64,000 bases of DNA. Source: Mycolicibacterium sp. 018/SC-01/001. GTDB taxonomy: Bacteria > Actinomycetota > Actinomycetes > Mycobacteriales > Mycobacteriaceae. This document shows positions 17,973-26,539 of the stretch, in pieces. The position numbers were made by a program, and so were the translations under genes. Numbering within the stretch: position 1 is the first letter of the stretch; every line of letters begins with the position of its first letter. The stretch lies in NCBI RefSeq assembly GCF_007096635.1, contig NZ_VKAA01000014.1, positions 1 to 64,000 of the forward strand, written 5' to 3'. Under the pieces are notes generated by a model. The model ran no database searches. It saw only the letters and a program-made list of their open reading frames with translations, and had not been told where the DNA came from.

Positions 17973-18902
17973 TCAGAAGTACCCTTCGCGCTTGCGGTCT
18001 TCCATCCCCGCCTCCGAGATCCGGTCGTCGGCGCGCGTCGCACCCCGCTCCGTCAGCCGCGAGACCGCGGTCTCGGCGATGACCTCCGACACCGTCGCCG
18101 CCGTCGACTCGACACAGCCGGTGCAGGTGACATCGCCGACCGTGCGGAACCGCACCGTCTTCTCGATCACCGGCTCGTCCTTGCGCGGCTGCATGAACCG
18201 GTGCACCGCGAGCAGCATGCCGTCACGCTCGAACACCTTGCGCTGATGCGCGTAGTAGATCGACGGCAGCTTGATCTTCTCGGCGCCGATGTAGGACCAG
18301 ATGTCGAACTCGGTCCAGTTGGACAGCGGGAACGCCCGGATGTGTTCGCCCTTTCGATGGCGGCCGTTGTAGAGGTTCCACAGCTCGGGCCGCTGGTTCT
18401 TCGGATCCCACTGCCCGAACTCGTCGCGGAAACTGAACACCCGCTCCTTGGCGCGCGCCTTCTCCTCGTCGCGGCGCGCCCCGCCGAACGCGGCGTCGAA
18501 CTTGTTCTCCCGGATGGCCCGCAGCAGCGTGAACGTCTGCATCGGATTGCGCGACGGGATCGTCTCGACCACGCGGCCGGCGTCGATGTCCTCCTGCACG
18601 CTGGCCACCACCAAGCGCACGCCCGACTGCGCGACCAGCTCGTCACGCGCGGCCAGCACCTCGTCGAAGTTGTGGCCGGTGTCGACGTGCATCACCGGGA
18701 ACGGCAGGCGGCCCGGCGCGAACGCCTTCAGCGCCAGGTGCAGCATCACGATCGAGTCCTTGCCGCCGGAGAACAGCAGCACCGGCCGCTCGAACTCGGC
18801 GGCCACCTCCCTGATGATGTGGATGGCTTCGGCTTCGAGCGCACGCAGGTGGCTCAGCTCGTAACGCCCCGCGTTGATCGCGGTGTCTTCGGTCGTCGTC
18901 AT
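17973..18902 (-). CDS. cysD: Sulfate adenylyltransferase subunit 2 CysD
   Basis: A 309-residue ATP pyrophosphatase-type subunit (PP-loop LLFSGGKDSIVML at about 43-55) that joins sulfate to AMP with the CysN GTPase. It covers the full length of the family, with the C-terminal CTGCVES segment and closing RKREGYF. Two consecutive ATG codons are possible (18905 and 18902). I use 18902 because AGGG lies five bases before it, while it is too close to the first. A predicted 14-codon leader ORF ends with its TGA overlapping these ATGs. Head of the operon with cysNC, cysQ, hydrolase, Rrf2 and nitronate monooxygenase genes. Confidence 0.95.
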   Translation of the reverse strand: MTTTEDTAINAGRYELSHLRALEAEAIHIIREVAAEFERPVLLFSGGKDSIVMLHLALKAFAPGRLPFPVMHVDTGHNFDEVLAARDELVAQSGVRLVVASVQEDIDAGRVVETIPSRNPMQTFTLLRAIRENKFDAAFGGARRDEEKARAKERVFSFRDEFGQWDPKNQRPELWNLYNGRHRKGEHIRAFPLSNWTEFDIWSYIGAEKIKLPSIYYAHQRKVFERDGMLLAVHRFMQPRKDEPVIEKTVRFRTVGDVTCTGCVESTAATVSEVIAETAVSRLTERGATRADDRISEAGMEDRKREGYF

Positions 18903-18946
18903 CATTTCCCTGCAAAGTTGGTAGATTTGACCAGAATTACGATCAT
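18902..18946 (-). CDS. Predicted 14-codon leader ORF coupled to cysD
   Basis: From ATG 18946 the frame encodes MIVILVKSTNFAGK and stops at TGA 18904-18902, which overlaps the paired ATGs of cysD. An in-frame GTG directly precedes the ATG. The -10 box TACATT ends five bases before that GTG, so the message would be leaderless or nearly so. Leaderless small ORFs upstream of sulfur genes are known as attenuators in mycobacteria, some with polycysteine. This one has no cysteine. Expression is not shown by sequence; overlap and spacing are the evidence. Confidence 0.4.
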   Translation of the reverse strand: MIVILVKSTNFAGK

Positions 18947-18954
18947 CACCGGGA

Positions 18955-18960
18955 AATGTA
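18955..18960 (-). promoter_or_regulatory. -10 box upstream of the cysD leader ORF
   Basis: TACATT on the minus strand fits TANNNT and sits about 50 bases before cysD. It is the only good -10 in the gap and would place the transcription start at the GTG/ATG of the leader ORF. Confidence 0.5.
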
Positions 18961-19002
18961 GTTGGCGGGTCGGTGGCTGTCAACGGTTGGATCGGGGCGT
19001 GG

Positions 19003-19054
19003 AGTGTGAAGGCGCCGTCACACTGGACGTCCAGCGTGACGGCACCTTCACACT
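19003..19054. terminator. 52-base near-perfect palindrome downstream of the glycosyltransferase operon
   Basis: Two adjoining 26-base halves are complementary at 24 positions with almost no loop (centre GAC/GTC). Both mismatches become G-U pairs in the minus-strand RNA, so the transcript of the gene ending at 19058 folds into an unbroken stem four bases after its stop. That is strong evidence for a terminator of the minus-strand operon. The sequence may also be a copy of a dispersed intergenic palindrome, which a genome search would show. Confidence 0.75.
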
Positions 19055-19057
19055 CGG

Positions 19058-20977
19058 TCAGGAGGACAGGTCGTAGACCGTCGCGCCGCCCACGTCGCGG
19101 GGCGTGAAGGTCTTCTTCACCCACGCGGTGATCTCCGCGGCTTCTCCGCTGTCCCGGAAGTGGCCGCGATGGTCGTCGCCGCCTCCGATGAAGTAGCGGA
19201 CCTGGCCGTCGCGGACGTACTGCTGGAACTGCTCGAGCGTCGGTGACGGGTCGCTGCCCATGAAGCCGCCGATCGCCATCACCGAGGTGCCGGTGCTCAA
19301 CTCGAGGCTGCTCGCCGTCATGGAGCCGATACTGGCTGCCGCCCAACGGTTGTCGGTCGCCTTCACGAGGTTCTGCAGCGCGACGTTGTCCTGCACCCTG
19401 CCGGGCCCGCCCGGACCGCCGAACCAGTCACCGGAGCCTTCCGGTCCGCCCGGACCGCCCGGGCCTCCGGGGCCCCCGAAGTCGGCGTGTGCCGCCGCGG
19501 GACCTGCCATCGCGCCCGGGCCCTCGGCAGGATGCGCCGCGGTCTCGATCGCGTACGCCGCCGGCGCTGCGGCCGCCAGGATCAACCCCGCGCCGGCCAC
19601 CGCCGCAGTGAACCGGCCCAGTCGACGCAGTCCGGCCACCAGCAGGGCAGCCACGACGAGCGAACCGACCAGCACGACCCAGCGCAGCCACGGCTGCCAC
19701 CCGGGCGCGCGGCCGAGCAGCACGAACGCCCACACCCCGGTGCCCGCCGACATCAGCGCCAGCACCGCCCGCGCCACGACGGACTGCCTGAGGCGCCAGA
19801 GCTCGACCGTGCAGATGCCCACCAGCGCGGCGACTGCGGGCGCCAACGCCAACGTGTAGTAGGGGTGGATCGTGCCGTCCATGAAGCTGAACACCGCGGC
19901 GGTCACCAGCAGCCAGCCACCCCACAGCAGCAGGCTGGCCCGCAAGGCCGCGGTGCGGCCGGTGCGCCGGGTGACCCACAGGAGTGCGACCAGTCCGATC
20001 AGGGCGGCCGGCAGCAGCCAGGACACCTCCGCACCGAACGACGGGCCGAACATGCGGCCGATACCGGGCCGGCCACCGAAGAACACGTGCGCTTCCCCGC
20101 CGAAGCCTCCCGGCGGACCGTCACCTGCGCCCGGCATCTGCTTGTGGCCGGCGATCCGCTGAATACCGTTGTAGCCCAACGCGAGCTGCAGCAGCGAGTT
20201 GTCGGTCGACCCGCCGATGTAGGGTCGCGAATCCGCGGGCCACAGGCTGACCAGCGCCAGGAAAGGACCCGCGGTCGCCACCATCGCCACCCCACCGGCG
20301 AGCAACGCCCGCACCCGCGGCCAGAACGCGATCGGCGCGGCGACCAGGAACGCGAGCGCCAGCCCGGGCACGACGAGGAAGGCCTGCAGCATCTTGGTCA
20401 GGAACGCCACGCCCATCACGGCCCCGGTGGCCACCATCCAGCGGGTACGTCCGGTCTCGATGGCACGCACCGTCAGATATCCCGCGACGACGAGCAGCAG
20501 CACCAGCAGCGCGTCGGGGTTGTTGTAGCGGAACATCGACGCCGCGACCGGCATGACCGCGAGCGCGGTGCCGGCGATCAGACCGGCACCCGGCCCGCTG
20601 ACGCGGCGCACCGCGGCGTAGAGCACGCCGACCGACGCCACGCCCATCAGCGCCTGCGGCAGCAGCATCGTGAACGGGGTGAAGCCGAAGAGCCTGCCGG
20701 ACAGCGCCATGAACCAGATCGACACCGGCGGCTTGTCGACGGTGATCGCGTTGCCCGAGTCCAGGGACGCGAACAGCCAGGCTTTCCAGTTCTGGGTGCC
20801 GGCCTGCGCGGCGGCGGCGTAGAAGTCGTTGGCCCAGCCACCCGAGCCCAGGCCCCAGAGGTAGAGCACCGCGGTGGCGGCCAGTAACGCGCCCAGCGCG
20901 AACCGGGGCCAGCGCTGTTCGGCGCCCCGCGGCGGTTCGGGCGCGGTGGCAATGGAGGAGTCGGCGGTGAGAGTCAT
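19058..20977 (-). CDS. GT39-family membrane glycosyltransferase (YkcB-like), distal copy
   Basis: A 639-residue GT-C enzyme with about 12 membrane helices, likely to transfer a sugar from a polyprenyl-phosphate donor on the outer face. Family features include WANDFYAAAAQAG in the first outer loop and VDKPP before the second helix pair. The C-terminal extracellular domain has AIGGFMGSDPSPTL, shared with the other GT39 gene of this operon. Between the membrane and C-terminal parts lies a Gly-Pro-rich linker (around 19430-19500). ATG 20977 overlaps the stop of the GT2-GtrA gene by four bases. The acceptor is unknown; envelope polysaccharide or lipid is most likely. Confidence 0.87.
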   Translation of the reverse strand: MTLTADSSIATAPEPPRGAEQRWPRFALGALLAATAVLYLWGLGSGGWANDFYAAAAQAGTQNWKAWLFASLDSGNAITVDKPPVSIWFMALSGRLFGFTPFTMLLPQALMGVASVGVLYAAVRRVSGPGAGLIAGTALAVMPVAASMFRYNNPDALLVLLLVVAGYLTVRAIETGRTRWMVATGAVMGVAFLTKMLQAFLVVPGLALAFLVAAPIAFWPRVRALLAGGVAMVATAGPFLALVSLWPADSRPYIGGSTDNSLLQLALGYNGIQRIAGHKQMPGAGDGPPGGFGGEAHVFFGGRPGIGRMFGPSFGAEVSWLLPAALIGLVALLWVTRRTGRTAALRASLLLWGGWLLVTAAVFSFMDGTIHPYYTLALAPAVAALVGICTVELWRLRQSVVARAVLALMSAGTGVWAFVLLGRAPGWQPWLRWVVLVGSLVVAALLVAGLRRLGRFTAAVAGAGLILAAAAPAAYAIETAAHPAEGPGAMAGPAAAHADFGGPGGPGGPGGPEGSGDWFGGPGGPGRVQDNVALQNLVKATDNRWAAASIGSMTASSLELSTGTSVMAIGGFMGSDPSPTLEQFQQYVRDGQVRYFIGGGDDHRGHFRDSGEAAEITAWVKKTFTPRDVGGATVYDLSS

Positions 20978-22287
20978 CGGGCGGTCCCTTCGGTGGCGGA
21001 GCGGCGCGGGTGGAACACCCAGCCGCGCAGGAGGACGAAGCGGACCACGGTGGCGAGCAGGTTGGCCCCGATCAGCACGGCCAACTCGACCAGGTGGTGC
21101 GGCGCCTCGGCGGTGGCATGCAGCAGGCCCAGCGATCCGCTGGTGATACCGAGTGCGATACCGAAGACGATGAGTCCCTCGACGTGGTGCTGAGCGAGCC
21201 GGGCCTGACCGCGGACGCCGAAGGTGAAGCGACGGTTGGCCGCCGTGTTGCCGATCGCGGTGAGCAGTAGCGCGATCAGGTTGGCCCATTGGGCGCCGAC
21301 GCTGCCCTGCAACAGCACGAACAGCACGATGTAGGCGATGGTCGACGCGACGCCGATCGTCCCGAACCGCACCACCTGGCGCAGCAGCGAACGCGGCGCT
21401 GCGGTCTGTGGAGTGGGGCTCAGCTGTGCGGCGATCATGTTCACCGGGATCGCACCGCTGGCGAACCCGCGCAGCAACCGCCCGATACCGCGCAGATCGG
21501 CGGCGGCGGTGGCGACGATGTCGACGCGGCTGTCCGGATCGTCGACCCAGTCGACGGGGACCTCGTGGATGCGCAGTCCGCTGCGCTCGGCGAGCACCAG
21601 CAGCTCGGTGTCGAAGAACCACCCGGTGTCCTCGACGTAGGGCAGCAGGCGGGCCGCCACATCGGCACGGATCGCCTTGAATCCGCACTGGGCATCGGAG
21701 AACCGCGCCGACAGGGTCGATTTGAGGATGAGGTTGTAGCAGCGGGAGATGATCTCGCGCTTCGGGCCGCGGGTGACGTGCGCACCGCGCGCCAGCCGGG
21801 TGCCGATCGCCAGATCCGAATGCCCCGAGATCAGCGGCGCCACAAGCGGTCCGAGCGCGGCCAGATCGGTGGACAGGTCGACGTCGGTGTAGACGAGGAC
21901 CGCCGCGTCGGACGTCGACCACACGTGGTGCAGCGCGCGGCCGCGCCCCTTCTCTTCCAGGCGCACCATGCGGACACCGTCCAGTTCGTCCGCCAGTTGC
22001 GCCGCGATGCGCGGGGTGTCGTCGGTGCTGGCGTTGTCGGCGATCGTGATGCGTGCCGGGAAGGGCACTGCTTCGCGCAGGTACCGGTGCAGCCTGTGCA
22101 CGGATTCCGCCAGGACGGCCTGCTCGTTGTAGACGGGGACGACCACGTCGATGACCGGCGCCCCGGTGACCCGCGCGGTCCGGGCCGCGTGAGGTCGACG
22201 TTCGGCAGGGGTGCGGTCACGACGCATCTCGGTCACGGTGTCGGTCTGTGTCATGCCATCCATGTTCAGTCGCTTCTGTGTGCTCAT
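20974..22287 (-). CDS. GT2 polyprenyl-phosphate glycosyltransferase fused to a GtrA domain
   Basis: A 437-residue two-domain membrane protein. Residues about 45-280 are a DPM1-like GT2 domain (VVVPVYNE, then YTDVDLS as the DxD site), which would charge polyprenyl phosphate with a sugar from a nucleotide donor. From about 310 to the end, four helices form a GtrA-type domain thought to help move the lipid-linked sugar across the membrane. This supplies the donor used by the GT39 enzymes encoded on either side. All three genes share ATGA overlaps, so they form a coupled set: make donor, flip donor, transfer sugar. Confidence 0.9.
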   Translation of the reverse strand: MSTQKRLNMDGMTQTDTVTEMRRDRTPAERRPHAARTARVTGAPVIDVVVPVYNEQAVLAESVHRLHRYLREAVPFPARITIADNASTDDTPRIAAQLADELDGVRMVRLEEKGRGRALHHVWSTSDAAVLVYTDVDLSTDLAALGPLVAPLISGHSDLAIGTRLARGAHVTRGPKREIISRCYNLILKSTLSARFSDAQCGFKAIRADVAARLLPYVEDTGWFFDTELLVLAERSGLRIHEVPVDWVDDPDSRVDIVATAAADLRGIGRLLRGFASGAIPVNMIAAQLSPTPQTAAPRSLLRQVVRFGTIGVASTIAYIVLFVLLQGSVGAQWANLIALLLTAIGNTAANRRFTFGVRGQARLAQHHVEGLIVFGIALGITSGSLGLLHATAEAPHHLVELAVLIGANLLATVVRFVLLRGWVFHPRRSATEGTAR

Positions 22288-24188
22288 CGTTGGCCGGAGC
22301 TATGTGCCAGCTGTGACTCGGTGAGGTCGTAGATGACCGTGCCGTCGACGGTCTGCGGAGGGAAGTTCGCCTCCACCCAGTCGTGGATCGCGACCGACTC
22401 CTTCGACCCGCTCGACGGGGCCTTCCCCATGGTCATCAACCGGCCCGCGATGAAATAGTGGATGCGTCCGGCGGCGACGTCGTCGACGAACTGCGCCAGC
22501 GTCGGCGACGGATCGGTGCCGTTGAACCCGCCGATCGCCATCACCGGCGCACCGGTGGCGAGCTGATAGCCCGCGGCATTGTTGGAGCCGACAACGGCTG
22601 CGGCCCAGGTGAATCGGTCGGCATCGGCGGCGAGGACGCGGGTGAGCTCGGGGCGCGGAGCGGGGGAACTCAGCAGGCCGCCGCCAGGAAAGCCGCCTCC
22701 CGGGAACCCGCCGCTGCGGGCGGGCCCGACCGACGGGATGGCGCCGGTGTGCGGGGTCGCCGCTGTGACGACGGTGTAGGCAGCGGGCGCAGCCAGACAG
22801 CACACGAGGGCGATGGCGCCGGCCGCGTGGCTCACGCGTGCACCCGATCGCGAGGTCACGAGGATCAGCGCCGCGGCGGCCACACCGCCGACCACGACCG
22901 TGACCCGCAACCACGGCATCCAGTCGGGGGTTCGAATCAGCAGTTGCGCGGCCAGCAGCACCGTCACCACCGTCGTCGCGGCCAGCGCGCTCGCTGCCCG
23001 CGGATCCGTTCGTCTGTGCCACAGCAGGGGGGCGCCGATACCGATCGTCGCGGCGATGGCGGGTGCCAGTGCCACCGTGTAGTACGGGTGCACGATCCCG
23101 TTCATGTAACTGAAGACGACGGCGGTGACGAGAAGCCATCCGCCCCAGAGGATCACCGCGGCGCGCGCGGGATCGGTGCGGGGCGCCCGACGGGTGAGGA
23201 CCAGCCCGGCCACGGTGCAGACCAGAGCGGCGGGCAACAGCCAGCCGATGTCGGCGCCCATCGAGAAACCGACCAATCGCCCCCAGCCGACATCGTGGTT
23301 GAGATTGCCCAGGCCGCCCGGCTCGTCGCCGGTGAGCCGACCGAAACCGTTGTAGCCCAGCATCAGTTCGAGGACGCTGTTGTGCTGCGAGCCGCCGATG
23401 TAGGGCCGGTCCTGCGCCGGCCACAGTTCGACGAGCGCGAGGTACCAGCCGGCCGACAGCACCACCGCGCCCCCGGCGAGCCCGAGGTCGAGCACCCGTC
23501 GGCGCAGTGTCCCCGGGCCGGCCGTCAGATACGTCGCGGCGAACGCGGGCAGCACCAGCAGCGCCTGCAGCATCTTGGCGAGGAATCCGACGCCGACGGC
23601 CGCGCCCGCCGCGATCAGCCACCAGCGGCTGGCGTCCCTCTCGCAGGCACGCTGGGTGCAGTACGCGGCGAGCACCAACATCAGCACCAGCAATGCGTCG
23701 GGGTTGTTGAAGCGGAACATCAGCGCAGCCACCGGCGTCAGCGCGAGTATCCAGCCGGCCAGCAGTGCGGCGCGGGGGCCCGCCGCACGGCGCACCGACG
23801 CGTAGAGCACGCCGACCGCCGCCACCCCCATGAGTGCCTGCGGTACCAGCATGCTCCACGGGGAGAATCCGAACAGCCGCGCCGAGACGTCCATGACCCA
23901 CAGCGCGGCGGGGGTCTTGTCGACGGTGATCGCGTTGGCGGCGTCGCTGGAGCCGAACAGCATCGCGGTCGCGTCGCTCGAGCCTGCCTGCACCGCGGCG
24001 GCGTAGAAGGAATTGGCCCACCCCGAGGCGCCCAGGTTCCACAGGTAGAGCACCGCCGTGCCGACCAGGAGCACCACCAGCCCCGGCGAGCAGACGCGGA
24101 GTCGAGTCAACACGCCGCGAAACACTCCAGTTCGCGTCTGCTCGCCGGGGTTGGGCGCAGCCTCGGGCCCCGACGTCAGTACGGTCAC
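22284..24188 (-). CDS. GT39-family membrane glycosyltransferase (YkcB-like), proximal copy
   Basis: A 634-residue paralogue of the gene at 19058-20977, with the same outer-loop pattern (WANSFYAAAVQAG, then VDKTP) and the same C-terminal AIGGFNGTDPSPTL domain after a Gly-Pro-rich linker. The differences in the first loop (Ser for Asp) and in DKTP versus DKPP may reflect a different acceptor. It starts at GTG 24188, 22 bases after the kinase stop. Codons for roughly the first 40 residues contain both arms of an 18-bp inverted repeat (24081-24150). The N-terminus may therefore have been extended by a repeat element, or a later start may be the true one. Confidence 0.85.
   Translation of the reverse strand: MTVLTSGPEAAPNPGEQTRTGVFRGVLTRLRVCSPGLVVLLVGTAVLYLWNLGASGWANSFYAAAVQAGSSDATAMLFGSSDAANAITVDKTPAALWVMDVSARLFGFSPWSMLVPQALMGVAAVGVLYASVRRAAGPRAALLAGWILALTPVAALMFRFNNPDALLVLMLVLAAYCTQRACERDASRWWLIAAGAAVGVGFLAKMLQALLVLPAFAATYLTAGPGTLRRRVLDLGLAGGAVVLSAGWYLALVELWPAQDRPYIGGSQHNSVLELMLGYNGFGRLTGDEPGGLGNLNHDVGWGRLVGFSMGADIGWLLPAALVCTVAGLVLTRRAPRTDPARAAVILWGGWLLVTAVVFSYMNGIVHPYYTVALAPAIAATIGIGAPLLWHRRTDPRAASALAATTVVTVLLAAQLLIRTPDWMPWLRVTVVVGGVAAAALILVTSRSGARVSHAAGAIALVCCLAAPAAYTVVTAATPHTGAIPSVGPARSGGFPGGGFPGGGLLSSPAPRPELTRVLAADADRFTWAAAVVGSNNAAGYQLATGAPVMAIGGFNGTDPSPTLAQFVDDVAAGRIHYFIAGRLMTMGKAPSSGSKESVAIHDWVEANFPPQTVDGTVIYDLTESQLAHSSGQR
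24081..24150. repeat. 18-bp perfect inverted repeat inside the glycosyltransferase N-terminus
   Basis: CCCCGGCGAGCAGACGCG (24081-24098) recurs in inverted form at 24133-24150, with 34 bases between the arms. Both arms are read as coding sequence. I recall GCGAGCAGACGC as a frequent element of intergenic palindromes in mycobacterial genomes, so this may be a REP-like unit captured by the 5' end of the gene. It could also fold in the mRNA and affect translation of the glycosyltransferase relative to the kinase. Confidence 0.7.
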
Positions 24189-24210
24189 CGTTCGATCATC
24201 GGCGCGCGCG

Positions 24211-25803
24211 CTAGGCGCCCGATTGGCCCCCGCTGTGCGATAGCTGTGAATTCACAGGCAAGGTCACCGTGAATGCAGTGCGGCCCGGCACACTGCGCAC
24301 CGCGATGGTGCCGCCGTGAGCCCGCACGACGGCTGCCACGATCGCCAGACCGAGGCCGGTGCTGCCGCCGCGGCGCGACCGCGACGAATCACCACGCGCG
24401 AAGCGTTCGAACACCTCCGGTTGCAGCGAGTCGGGGATGCCGGGGCCGTCGTCGACGACGGTCAGCACCACATCAGCGCCGGGGCCGGTGCCGTCAGAAG
24501 CCAGCGATGTCGTGACCGTCGTGCCCGGCGGGGTGTGGATGCGCGCGTTGGCGAGCAGGTTGCCGAGCACCTGGTGCAGCCGCGCCTCGTCGCCGGGCAC
24601 CGCAACGGGTTCGTCGGGAAGGTCGAGTTCCCACTCGTGGTCGGGCCCGGCGACGTGCGCGTCACTGACGGCATCGACGATCAGCCGGGTCAGGTCGACG
24701 GGTTCGCGCTCCAGCGGGCGGCCGGTGTCGAGGCGGGCGAGCAGCAGAAGGTCCTCGACGAGGTGGGTCATCCGCGCGGTCTCGGACTCGACGCGGTTCA
24801 TCGCGTGGCCGACGTCGTCGGGCAGCTCCGCGTGCCGGCGCTGCGCGAGCTCGGTGTACCCGCGGATCGCGGCGAGCGGTGTACGCAGTTCGTGGCTGGC
24901 ATCGGCGACGAACTGCCGCACCCGGGTCTCGCTGGCGTGCCGGGCGGACAGGGCCCCGGCGATCCTGTCGAGCATGCGGTTCAGCGCCAGACCGAGCCGA
25001 CCGACCTCGGTGTGGGCGGCGGCCGGGTCTACCGCGACGATCGGGGTCGGCAGGTTGACCTCGCCACGGTCGAGTTCCAGATCGGCGACGTCGCGGGCCG
25101 CCGAGGCCACTCGCGACAGCGGCGCCAGCTGACGGCGGACGATGGCCACACCCGCGAAAGCCGCCGCGACCAGGGCGAGCACGGCCACGACACAGAACAT
25201 GCCGAGCACCCACAGCAGGGTGTCGTCGACCACCGCTGTCGGCAGCCCGGTGACGATCGTCTGCGGTCCGCCGCGATGGTCGGGCAGTCCGATGACGCGG
25301 TAGCGACCCAGCCCGTCGAGCGTGATCGTGCGCGGGGTGCGGTCGGGCGGCACGGCGGCGAGCTGGGCGGCGGCGTCGTCGCTGACCGACGAGCGCGAGC
25401 CGTCGGCGTTGATGACCCCCGCGTCGATCCCGCGACCGGGCGTGACGACGGCACCGACGGTGTGCGTGGCCTGTCCGGGAGCGTTGAGGAAGCCGGGGCC
25501 GGGACCGGACTCGGGATCGAACCGACGGCTCTCCCACCCCGGGACGCCGGGCGCGTACACCGGCGGCGGTGGCAGGTCGAAGATCGCCGCCGACCGCCGG
25601 CCGGCCTCCACGAGTTGTTCGTCGAGCTGATGGGACAGGAAGCGCTGCAGCGCGAACTCGGTCGCGATGCCGATGCTGGCGATCACGACGGCCAGCAGCA
25701 CCATCTGGGTGACGATCAGCCGGACACGCAGCGACCACGTCCGGGGCGCCAGCGCGCGACCGCGGGTCGCAGGCCTCCCGTCAGCGGGCAGGTTTGAGGA
25801 CAT
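24211..25803 (-). CDS. Sensor histidine kinase, OmpR-type partner
   Basis: A 530-residue membrane kinase. A first helix at about 28-50 and a large extracellular sensor region of about 140 residues, rich in Pro and Gly, are followed by a second helix near 185-210. HAMP, HisKA (FVADASHELRTPLAAIRG, with the phospho-histidine) and HATPase (N-box LLANARIHTPP, DDGPGIP, GLGLAIV) domains follow in order. It overlaps the response regulator by 23 bases and precedes the glycosyltransferase genes by 22 bases. The extracellular domain resembles no ligand-binding family I recognise. The arrangement recalls TrcRS-like systems. Confidence 0.92.
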   Translation of the reverse strand: MSSNLPADGRPATRGRALAPRTWSLRVRLIVTQMVLLAVVIASIGIATEFALQRFLSHQLDEQLVEAGRRSAAIFDLPPPPVYAPGVPGWESRRFDPESGPGPGFLNAPGQATHTVGAVVTPGRGIDAGVINADGSRSSVSDDAAAQLAAVPPDRTPRTITLDGLGRYRVIGLPDHRGGPQTIVTGLPTAVVDDTLLWVLGMFCVVAVLALVAAAFAGVAIVRRQLAPLSRVASAARDVADLELDRGEVNLPTPIVAVDPAAAHTEVGRLGLALNRMLDRIAGALSARHASETRVRQFVADASHELRTPLAAIRGYTELAQRRHAELPDDVGHAMNRVESETARMTHLVEDLLLLARLDTGRPLEREPVDLTRLIVDAVSDAHVAGPDHEWELDLPDEPVAVPGDEARLHQVLGNLLANARIHTPPGTTVTTSLASDGTGPGADVVLTVVDDGPGIPDSLQPEVFERFARGDSSRSRRGGSTGLGLAIVAAVVRAHGGTIAVRSVPGRTAFTVTLPVNSQLSHSGGQSGA

Positions 25804-26527
25804 AGCCCGCGCCGCGCAGCGTGTGGATCATCGGCTCGCGGCCGCTGTCGATCTTCTTGCGCAGGTAGGACACGTAGAGCTCGACGATGTTGGACCGGCC
25901 GCCGAAGTCGTAGCTCCAGACCCGGTCGAGGATCTGCGCCTTGCTCAGCACCCGCTTGGCGTTGCGCATCATGAACCGCAACAGCTCGAACTCGGTGGCG
26001 GTCAGTGTGATGACCTCGCCGCCGCGGGTCACCTCGTGGCTGTCCTCGTCGAGCACGAGGTCGCCGACGACGATCTGCGCGCCGCCGCTCTCGGTGCTGA
26101 TGCCGGTGCGCCGCAGCAGCGCGCGCAGTCGCAGCACCACCTCTTCGATGCTGAACGGTTTGGTGACGTAGTCGTCGCCGCCTGCGGTCAGGCCCGCGAT
26201 GCGGTCCTCCACCGAGTCCTTGGCGGTGAGCAGCAGCAGCGGCAGCCCGGGGATCTGCTGACGCAGGCGGTGCAGCACGTCCAGACCACTCATGTCGGGC
26301 AGCATCACGTCGAGCACGACGACATCGGGTGGATTCTCGCGTGCCGCCGCGATGGCTGATGCCCCGTCGCCGGCGGTGGTGATCTCCCAGCCCTCGTATC
26401 GCAGCGCCATCGACACCAGCTCGGCCAGCACCGGTTCGTCGTCGACGACGAGCACGTGCACCGGGCTGCCGTCGGCGCGGCGCATGGCCACCCGGGCGGC
26501 GTCGGTATCACTGACAGGCGAGCTCAC
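25781..26527 (-). CDS. OmpR/PhoP-family response regulator
   Basis: A 248-residue regulator. The receiver domain has DDEP acidic residues, the phospho-acceptor in VVVLDVMLPDMSG and Lys in YVTKPFS. A winged helix-turn-helix follows (LTATEFELLRFM, YVSYLRKKID, RGAGYVL). I start it at GTG 26527 rather than further upstream: the -10 CATAAT ends six bases before it, a leaderless arrangement, and homology begins shortly after. It heads an operon with its kinase and three glycosyltransferase genes, which it presumably controls. Confidence 0.92.
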   Translation of the reverse strand: MSSPVSDTDAARVAMRRADGSPVHVLVVDDEPVLAELVSMALRYEGWEITTAGDGASAIAAARENPPDVVVLDVMLPDMSGLDVLHRLRQQIPGLPLLLLTAKDSVEDRIAGLTAGGDDYVTKPFSIEEVVLRLRALLRRTGISTESGGAQIVVGDLVLDEDSHEVTRGGEVITLTATEFELLRFMMRNAKRVLSKAQILDRVWSYDFGGRSNIVELYVSYLRKKIDSGREPMIHTLRGAGYVLKPAR

Positions 26528-26533
26528 CAGCCC

Positions 26534-26539
26534 ATTATG
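26534..26539 (-). promoter_or_regulatory. Leaderless -10 box of the two-component/glycosyltransferase operon
   Basis: CATAAT on the minus strand matches five of six positions of TATAAT. Its end is six bases before the GTG at 26527, so transcription would begin at the start codon. Confidence 0.55.

Noticed and set aside
16650-19076. 808-codon plus-strand open frame across cysNC and cysD
   Set aside because: Lies fully opposite two unmistakable sulfate-assimilation genes; its translation shows no domain.
19420-19500. Gly-Pro-rich repeats as a sign of a PE_PGRS protein
   Set aside because: The stretch is a linker inside a GT39 membrane protein; there is no PE domain.
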